From: Aptenodytes patagonicus | Lineage: Eukaryota; Chordata; Aves; Sphenisciformes; Spheniscidae | Assembly (NCBI RefSeq): GCF_965638725.1 | Contig: NC_134963.1 | Location: 6,393,501-6,457,500 of the forward strand | Direction: 5' to 3' | DNA: 64,000 bases | Shown: in pieces, positions 55,497-64,000 of the stretch | Layout: each line of letters begins with the position of its first letter | How positions within the stretch are numbered: the first letter of the stretch is position 1 | Notes under the pieces: generated by a model | Database searches by the model: none | The model's input: the letters and a program-made list of their open reading frames with translations, nothing else | What the model was told of the DNA's origin: nothing | Made by a program: the position numbers and the translations under genes

Positions 55497-58400
55497 ATGC
55501 GCGCCTGGAAGGCGGTGGCCAGCACGCTGGCGCTCAGTGGGGCCGATGTGGTGGTCACCACGCTGCTCTATGCCCATGGCCGGGGCAGCCGGGATGTCCT
55601 GCAGGACCTGCGGCACTTCAACATCTTTAACTCGCTGCTGGACATCTGGGGGGGCTGCCTCTACCGCAGCTGCGTGCTGCTGGGGGCCGCCATTGGGGTG
55701 GCCACCAATACGGCCTACGGCCCCCGGCGCCTCAGGGCATCGCGGACCTTCATCGCCGTTGTCTGCCTCCTCATGGGCATCTACATGATGGTGAAGCTGC
55801 TGCTCTACTCGGAGGTGCGGAGGACCATCAGGGACCCCTGGTTCTGGGGGCTCTTTGCCTGGACCTACGTGGCGCTAGCGGCCACCTTCGGGCTGTGGCA
55901 GCTGCTGGCCTGTGTCACCTCCTCCCGCGAGGCGCTGGGGCCCGGCTCTGAGTCCCGCGCCGAGGCGGAGGAGAGCTGTGACGGGGGCGCCCCGCGGGAC
56001 AAACGGGAGGAGGCGGCGGGTCCCACCATCCATAAGCTGCTGTCCTACACCAAGCCGGATGCCTTCTTCCTGGGCATCGCCTCCTTCTTCCTCCTCGTGG
56101 CCGCACTGGGTGAGCAAAGGGACCGGGGGGGCCACGGTGTGCTCCCATCCTCACTGGGAGGGGAAGAGCCATGGTGGGGGGCATTTGGCAGCACCCCAGG
56201 CTTGCTTTTTTGGGTGTGCTGGGTGGCACGTCCTGTACGGGCTGGGTGAAAAATGCAGTGGGGCAAAAAAAATGAAACAGGGGATAAAATACACTGGGAA
56301 ATTAAACGTCCCCGCGTGCCACTAAGGGCTGTGCCTCCTGAGACATCTCGTGCAATGGCCAAGTGTCTCCATGGTGGGGATGGGGTTGTGCACGAGCTGT
56401 CGCAATTGGAAATACAGGTCCTGTGCCGATCCTGCGCGGTGGGGCTGAAACCCCGTGTCCTGTGCTTGTCCGGCAGGAGAGACCTTCCTGCCCTACTACA
56501 CGGGGCTGGCCATCGATGGCATCGTGGTGCAGAAGAGCATGGACCGCTTCTCCACGGCAGTGCTGGTCATGTCACTGCTTGCCATAGGAAGGTAATCGCA
56601 GGGGCTGGTTTTGGCCCTGACGAGGTGGAGTTTGGGGTTTTCCCACAGGAGTTCGCGGTCGCAGTGGTGGGCACGGGCTGTCTCACCTGCAGCCCCTCCG
56701 CCGGGTCCCTGCCAGACCCCAGGGATGCGCTTTGATTTCTCTGCGCTGTCACGGTGTAGAGGCCATGGTGGCAGTCACGAGGCCGTTGCGTAGTCCTCCA
56801 CGTCCGTCTGCTGGTGGTGGGGGAGCAGGAGCAGACACAGGGGACGGGCTTCCTGGGGAATGCTGGCCCAGCAGCACTGTGTCCCTTCCCAAAGCTTGTC
56901 ACTACCGGGATTAGGAGCAGCCGTCCCCATGCTGGTAGCACCCAGAGGAGGTGTGGGCTGGATTAGCCATCGCTTCCCGGGGTGTAAAATGGTACCAGCA
57001 CAGCATTGCCCAAGCCCTTGGCCCAGGCATCGGGGTGTTTGTGTTGCTGAGGAGCGGGTTTTGTGTCCATTGGTCTATAACGTTTCTTATCTGCAATTAG
57101 CTCATTTGCCGCAGGTATCCGGGGCGGCGTTTTTACGCTCATATTTGCGAGACTGAACATTCGCCTTCGCAACTGCCTCTTCAGGTCGCTGGTGTCTCAG
57201 GAGATGAGTTTCTTTGATGAGAATCGCACAGGTTGGTTCCTCTTTCCCCCGGATTTGCTCTAACCCCTCTATCCCATCCCGGTATTTTTTTCCCCTTGGT
57301 TTGCCCTACCAGCATGCAGCAGATTGGGGGCAGCTAGAGACGGCACCCAAATGCTCGTGTTCAGAAAGAGCGGCAGAGAGCTCTTCCCTTTCGGGTGCCT
57401 CCCACCGTGGGGTTGGGACAGGATTGCCCAGCACCCTGGGGATGTCCCATTGCCACCAATCAGCCTAACATCCAGCAGCCCCGAGGCTGACACGTTCATC
57501 TCCGGTCATCCCCAAAACACCTACTTTCCTCCTCCCGTACCTCCCGTCAGTGCCTGCTGGTCAGCCACTCTCCAGCTCTGCTCTGGGCATGGGAAACCTC
57601 AGATGTGTGAAGCTTGCTGGGTGTGCTTGTGGCTTTCCCTGCTTGCCATTCAGTCCTGTCCTGGTCCGTGCCGCTCTGGTGTGGTCCCAGCCTGCTGTAA
57701 CTTTTCCCACATTCAGTTTCTCCTCGGTGATATTTTTAGTTTTGAGGCTGTTGCCGTATTTAGCAATCGCTGCATGGTGCCCTGATAGCTGAGGACACCG
57801 GAGATGTTATTGTAAGTGGGATACGGGTAACCCTGGACTAATGCTTACACAAAAGCATGGGAGTTCAGCTGGACTCAAACATGGGTCAAGACTGTAGGAC
57901 TTCAGGGTGATGTTTGCTGGCTGTAACGTTCAGTTCCACCAAAGGACACCGCAGGAGCTTCGCCCCTTGGTAGCTAGACCCACATCCTCAGGGTCGCTTG
58001 GGTCGGCCCCAGGCTGCGGGGCACACGGCTAAACCCAAACAGCCCTCTCCGAAGCCGCCTCGCGCTCCTTTGCAGGGAATGCTGTGCCCGACCTCAGCTG
58101 GTCCTGCCAGGACGGCAGGGAAAGGTGCCAGCAGTCCCTGGTGAGCTCCTGGAGGGCTCCTGGTGTCATTTAGAAATTAACTCGGGGCTGGGTTGACAGC
58201 TTTGGAGGTGCATTCAGCAGCCCAGCAAACACTCCACCCACGCGCCCGCTGCCCATCTGAGCGCCCATGAGGTGCCCTCCAGTGTAGGGTGCTGCCAGAG
58301 TCCTCTTCGCTGTCCTGCAGCCATCCTTGGTGACCCAGGGATGTAGCTCATGCCTTCAGATGCATTTCATGTCCCTCGTGCATGCAGCAAGTCAAGCTCC

Positions 58401-61400
58401 TCTGTTTTGCTTCGCATCCACAGCGGTGGAGAGTCACCCCCGTTCCATGCCGCCTTTCAGACCCCCAGTAAGGGGTGGGTTGAATGGGGAGCTCCATCTG
58501 GCCCCTGGCATGGGACACAGGACGTGGCTAGGCAGTGACCTGCTGTGGTGAACGTGTCCCTGCTCTCTCCTTCCCCAACCCCTCGTTGCTGCAGGGGACG
58601 TCATCTCCCGCCTGACATCGGACACGACCATTGTGAGCGACCTGGTTTCCCAGAACATCAACATCTTCCTGCGCAACGTCGTGAAGGCCACGGGGGTGAT
58701 CTTCTTCATGTTCAGCCTCTCCTGGAAGCTCTCGCTCGTCACCTTCATGGGCTTCCCCATCATCATGCTGGTGTCTGATGTCTATGGGAAGTACTACAAG
58801 GTAGGCAGGAGAAGCTGGCATGGCCATGGTGTGCCACAGCGCTGGGCTGTTCCCCTCGTGAAGCCATTGCGGAGATTGTGGGCGGTCTTGGAGCTGGTGG
58901 GACTGATGCTCGGGTGCTTTGCTGCCGGCAGTGGGGGCAGGAAGGCGGCATTAAACCTGTATGGGCAGACAAGCATAGCCTCAACTCTTACCTTGCTTCA
59001 TGCTCAGAAGTGGAAGCTTCTCAGGTCTGACAGGAGATGTAGCTTGGCCATGGGATGTCGCGCATGTGCCTGCCTGCCCTCATGCAATCTGTCTTCTCCT
59101 CTCCCTTTGGAGTGACTCAGGTGGGGGTTAAACCCGGTGCCGAGCTCCCTCCCTCTGCCTGGGGCTAGCATGGGCCAAGGGCCATCCCCTGTGGCTAATA
59201 CCATGTCCCATGGACCGTGTGAGTCCCCACATTGGTTATTGGAGCTTTCCACTGTGCCAGGGACACGGCGTGCACACGTGCTGCCAAAGTGGGGTCCTTG
59301 GGTGCTGCCTTCCCCAGCCATGGCTCCTCCTGTGGGTCAGGTGCTCGTGGGAGGAGTGGAGCTGCCCTTGGTCTCCAGACCTGTACCTGACTTGGAAACT
59401 CCTGGAAGGGCTCCTGGGCCAGGCTGACCCTGTCCCATCAGGGCACCGGCAGCAGCGGCTCTGCCGCAGGCTTCCCAAGTGGCCCTGGGCATGGCACGTC
59501 ACCTCCTGCAGCCCAGATCCTTCCTTGGGGACAGCACAACGAATCCGTTCCCCTCCTGGCACAGTGCCCCAGGCTGTCCTGAGGTGTGGGATATATCCCA
59601 GTGCTCAGCTTTGCTGCCCATGGCCTTGGACAATGTCACCGTGCCACCTTTTCCCGAGCCCAGCAGAGCCTGGGGCGTGTGGGGAGAGGTGCCACGGGCA
59701 GCCCGGCGCCTGCTGAGCCCCCTCTGCCTCTCCTCGCAGAAGCTCTCCAAGGATGTGCAGAACGCCCTGGCCAAGGCCAACACCACCGCTGAGGAGACCA
59801 TCTCCGCCATGAAGACCGTCCGCAGTTTTGCCAACGAGGAGGCGGAGGCGAATGTGTACTGGCAGAAGCTGCAGCAGGTCTACAAACTCAACAAGCGGGA
59901 GGCCATGGCTTACACCTACTACGTCTGGTCCAGCGGGGTAGGTGGCCAGCGCTTCACGGTGTAGGGAGCTTTGCGGGGCGAGCCCAGCCTTGATGTCCAC
60001 TGCCTGTAATCCCCTGTCTATTAATTATTATTTTTTTTCACTCATCAAAAAATATATTCCATTCCCCCTTAGGGCAGCGCTGCATCGTGCCACCAAATAG
60101 TCTGTTTTCTCTTGCAAATAAGAATATAATTGATAACTGCTCAAGGTCGTGGAAAACCCTGTGTTTCTTTGTTGCTGCATTGCGTGCCTGTGCCAGCTCA
60201 TCTCCAGGGCTCCGGCTGGGAAACAGCCGCGGCGTTGGTTGAGCTTCTGCTCAGAAACTGAGATTTTCTGCATATGGGTGGTGGCAGGGGGAGGCTGCTG
60301 GGGTTTGGGTTTGTGTTTTTTTGGGGGGGATTTCTGGAAAATGCTTTTTCATCATTCAAGACCAGATGGTTTGGGACTTCTCCCGCATCGGCTGATAACG
60401 AAGGCTGTGCAAAACCCTCACGTGAAGCTGCCCTTATCTCTGCACATTGAAGGATCTAAGTAGCCTCTGGTGAAGGGTTTGCGAGTTATGGTGTCCTCGT
60501 GCAGCTGTGGGAGACTTTATGGCTTCCCAAGTCTGGAAGCAAAATCGGAGCATTTTTAGCATCATTCCTGAGCTCCCAGGTGAAGCCGGAGCGTGAACTG
60601 GGTCAGCACAGATCCCGCTGAGCCAAAGAAGGCAAAAACCCTCAAAAACTGCTCTTGCGGGCTCACGTAGAAAGAAGCCGATGGGTTTAGCACAGCCCTG
60701 GTAGAGTCTTTGTCAGAGGAAATGCAGGATCTTAAGGTCAGACCATGGCAGAGCAATAGAGGAGGAATTTTTTTCCCCAATATTTTTGCCTGTGTGAATT
60801 TACAGCCTGTCCCGCAAACGTCGCAGAGCACCGGGGCACCACCGCTTTTCTGAGCACCCAGGCAGCGTGGAACAACACCGGCTGAATAAAGGCAGGGGCT
60901 GGTATTTGTCATATCACAGCTGATCTGTCTCCTTTCTAGAGTAGGTGGTACCCCCCCACTGATTTCAGGCAAGAGTTGAGGTTATGCTTCAGGGACTTGT
61001 ACGTGCAAGGAGGATTTTTTGCATTAACTCTTGGCTTGATTTTGTGTTCTAAATTAAAATGTGTCACACGTATAACAAAGTTTATTTTAGTGGTGAGGTG
61101 ACTGCATGTGTTGGATAATTTGAGCATAGATTATTACGCTTGAGGACGTTAGTCCAAGAGAGAAGTTCATGAGACACTGTTATTTCAGATAAATTCTCTC
61201 TCCTTGGCTGTTGCCCCTCTGGACTTCTGTTTTGTTGGAAGATCTCAGCCCAGCGCCTTAAATCAGCCCATGTACTTGAGTCGTTTTTCCCTTCTTACAT
61301 CCATGCTCGCTGCTAGGGCTGTCATCTGTGCGCTGTCAGGGATGCTCAGTTTGGGGCTCAAAGAATAAATGTCAGCGCATGTATTGTGGGCTGTTGTGTG

Positions 61401-63899
61401 AGTAATTACAAATGCACCAAAACGCAGTTCTCCTTGCTGATTTTGGGGTGTTTTCTTGCTTCCAGCTGACCCTCCTGGTGGTCCAGGTCAGCATCCTTTA
61501 CTACGGTGGGCACCTCGTGATCTCGGGGCAAATGACAAGCGGAAATCTGATATCCTTCATCATTTACGAGTTCGTCTTAGGAGACTGCATGGAGGTGAGT
61601 CTGTTTTATCCCTCTGGGCTACCCCGTATCAAGATGATACTTGTCTTCTGGAAGGTTCCAGGGCAGCCGCAGGGCTAGACCCAGTGCTGACTTCCCTGTG
61701 ACGCATTTCCTTGGCACCGTGGCTTTGCTCACCGGTGGGCTGATTCTCCCCTCCGCTCCCCGCTCCCCTCCTGCTGTGGCCTCACAACCTGAACGCATCC
61801 GAAGCAGCTCATGCCCTGATGAGGCAAAGGGGTCAGGCTGGCCCCGCTGAAGGGCAGAGTCCTGGCTGCCTCCCAAGCACATTTCCTGGCATGAAGGATG
61901 CAGGGATTACAAAGCTGCCTGTTAAATTTCAGGCTTCATTAAAAACTTAATTATACTACTTCCCCCCCCCCGCCCCCCCCCCCCCCCGGAATAGGCTGCA
62001 AGCTGCTGCGTTGGCAGCACATTAGCAAGATGGGATTGTGGGTGGGATGGCAGAGCCCACCCAGGGCTGCCTTCCCCTTGCAAAGGCGTAAGCTTGGCTA
62101 ATCGAGGCAGAAATTATCAAGTCGAGGTTTCCTCGCAGCCAAGCATGGTTTTGGCGGCGCTTCAGCCTTTACACAGCAGCAGAGCAGAGCTGGAGGCAGC
62201 GTGCCCGGCTCTCACCATCTGTTCGGATGACTACAGGCTCTGGTGGTGTTTCCAGGCTGTGTTTTTGGTGTGGGGTTGGGTTGGGTTGGGGTTTTTTTTC
62301 CCTCCTGATGGGAGGGGCAGTTGCAGTACAGGCTGTTTTGCAGCTCTGGGTTTAATATTGAAAAGAGCCGACATGACGGGGGTTTATTCCACCGAAGCCG
62401 GTGCCAGTGTGCAGCAGTTGTAGTTGGGAAAGCACAGTGGTAAATCCACTAGGACCATATCCCGGCAGGGAACAGCCGTATCAGCTGCCAAATGGTTGTC
62501 TAGAAAGGTCCAGCCTGAAGCTGCTCTGTGTTTGAGGAGTGTGCTAGGGAACGAGCCGGCTGCCCTCGGGAGCTGGTGCGATGTGCTGCCCTACGTGGAC
62601 TCTGTTCAGCCATTGGGTTGGGGAGCTGCTGGTCTTGAGCAAACGGAGATAGGTGGAGGCTTCTGGTGGAAGTTTGGGTCATGTATCACCTGGTGCACGT
62701 CTTCTCTTCCCAATCTGTTTCCTTCTTCTGTTCCCCTCTGGGTCTACCCCTGCACAAACCTCTTTAGACGCCCTTTCCCTGGATATGCCCATATATCCCC
62801 TCTCTACACTGCATAGGGGGAAAAGCTTTGTTTTTCTGTGTCTGATGACTGTAGTTAATGTCAGATGATAGACTTGGGAATACTTCAACCATTCTCCTTA
62901 CAAGTCACACCGATTGCCTTTTCCATCACATGGGAGGGTCTCACTGTTGCCTCTTCCCTTCCAGTCTGTCGGCTCCGTCTACAGCGGCCTGATGCAGGGA
63001 GTGGGAGCTGCCGAGAAGGTGTTCGAGTTCATCGACCGCAAGCCAACGATGGTGAACGACGGGTCCCTGGCCCCAGACCACGTGGACGGGAAGGTGGAGT
63101 TCAGAAACGTGACGTTTTCCTACCGCACTCGCTCTGCAACGCAGGTCCTCCAGGTGAGCCCCGCAGGCGCAGAGCGCTCCCTGCCGCAAGGCACCACGCG
63201 CTGCTTCTCCATCACAGCAATAACTGATCCCCAGCCCGTGGGAAATGTCAGCTGCCCTTTTGGAGATGCGTAAAGGCAGGCTCGACGGCATGCTGGAAAA
63301 CAGATTATAAGGAACAGTGGGTGTTTAGGGCCAGCCCTCCTTACAAGGAATGAGATTTATTAATAAAACCCTTGTTCCCCGCTCAGGCATTAAACATGTC
63401 AGCATGGTACAGGGCTTTGTGCCAAGCTCTCTCAGACTCTTTCCATGGGAGAGGGGCTGGGGTCATGGGGCAGGGGGAGACAGCAAAGGGGTTAGTTTGC
63501 TTTGCAGTTTTTAGAGGTCCTGCTACATCAGCAGGCAAATTTGAAGCAATTTTGGAGGCTTCTTGCTTCCCCAGAGCCAGGAGAGGTGGCTGATGTGGCA
63601 TGTCACCAAGGTGGAGGGTCACCGTGGCCAGATTTCGGCTACCTTTCTTGCATAGTGCCCGAGTCACTGCCCCGGGAGCCTGGGAAAAGCCAGGACCTGA
63701 GCATGCTCTCCCATCCCTGTTGCAGAATGTGTCCTTCACCTTGCACCCCGGCAAAGTGACAGCGCTGGTGGGTCCTTCAGGGAGCGGGAAGAGCTCCTGT
63801 GTCAACATCCTGGAGAACTTCTACCCTCTGCAAGACGGGCAGGTGCTGCTGGACGGGCGTCCCATTAACATGTACGATCACAAGTACCTGCACTCAGTG
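55497..63899 (+). CDS. ABCB9: ABCB9 (TAPL), first 585 codons, 8 exons; gene runs off the window
   Basis: Lysosomal homodimeric ABC half-transporter that moves cytosolic peptides into lysosomes. Coding exons: 55497-56109, 56477-56591, 57101-57231, 58595-58800, 59740-59937, 61466-61594, 62965-63153, 63726-63899. All are GT-AG and phases join without a break. The ATG at 55497 (MRAWKAV) matches the family start; an earlier GTG is not needed. Residues 1-200 form the N-terminal TMD0 with about four membrane segments (lysosomal targeting in the family). The core membrane domain follows (ETFLPYYTG, GIRGG, FFDENRTGDVISRLTSDTT, SMKTVRSFANEE-type coupling region, ILYYGGHLV). The nucleotide-binding domain starts near residue 500, and Walker A GPSGSGKS is at 543-550. 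Q-loop, signature and Walker B lie beyond the window. The match to remembered human ABCB9 is close along the whole length. Confidence 0.95.
56110..62964 (+). other. ABCB9: ABCB9 introns 2-7
   Basis: Intervals 56110-56476, 56592-57100, 57232-58594, 58801-59739, 59938-61465 and 61595-62964 contain no additional gene that I can support. A poly-C run interrupted by one G lies at 61962-61987, and a few GGGTT units at 62273-62293. Confidence 0.5.
63154..63725 (+). other. ABCB9: ABCB9 intron between the last two visible exons
   Basis: Nothing recognisable beyond splice sites. After 63899 the next intron begins with GTACGA and runs off the window. Confidence 0.5.
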
Positions 63900-64000
63900 G
63901 TACGAGCGACTGATACGTGTATTCTAGCTATCGCCTGCCGTGATCAGAGGGGATGGATGGTAGCGTTGCATGTTGCTTTGGATTTGATCTGGCAACTTCT

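Noticed and set aside
62271-62300. GGGTT units as an interstitial telomere remnant
   Set aside because: Only three or four pentamers of GGGTT type, not TTAGGG; too short to support.

Overview
This is a gene-dense piece of a vertebrate nuclear genome, most likely a bird (or another sauropsid). The evidence is spliced genes with GT-AG introns, GC-rich CpG-island promoters with many poly-C runs, and an antisense CR1 retrotransposon 3' end of the avian type near 14.29 kb. The gene set PITPNM2 - ARL6IP4 - OGFOD2 - ABCB9 is the neighbourhood known from human 12q24.31. I identified genes by reading splice sites and translations and comparing them with remembered vertebrate families; no database search was run.

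Layout. (1) 1-31.2 kb, + strand: the C-terminal 777 codons of PITPNM2 (14 coding exons) and a long 3' UTR. (2) 31.2-37.6 kb, - strand: ARL6IP4, complete (256 aa), tail-to-tail with PITPNM2; its first intron carries a ~31-bp minisatellite. (3) 38.7-45.7 kb, - strand: OGFOD2, complete (349 aa, 7 exons), with a retroviral-type LTR inserted antisense in intron 2. (4) 46.3-52.9 kb, + strand: an eight-exon gene of 424 codons encoding a domesticated Gypsy/GINGER-type integrase (GIN family, best fit GIN2), head-to-head with OGFOD2 across one CpG island. (5) 53.6-64 kb, + strand: ABCB9 (TAPL), from a non-coding first exon through the Walker A exon, cut off by the window end after 585 codons.

The most interesting locus is the integrase-derived gene. 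The HHCC zinc finger is intact (H93, H100, C130, C133) and the D-x58-D-x35-E spacing of the core is preserved exactly, but two of the three catalytic positions are changed (D161 kept, S220 and D256 in place of Asp and Glu). The frame is open across eight exons with normal splice sites. That points to a host protein that kept the integrase fold and lost its chemistry. The other genes are conserved housekeeping genes: lipid transfer/PA sensing (PITPNM2), splicing-associated nuclear protein (ARL6IP4), a 2-oxoglutarate oxygenase (OGFOD2) and a lysosomal peptide transporter (ABCB9). They share a neighbourhood but nothing in the sequence says they share a pathway.
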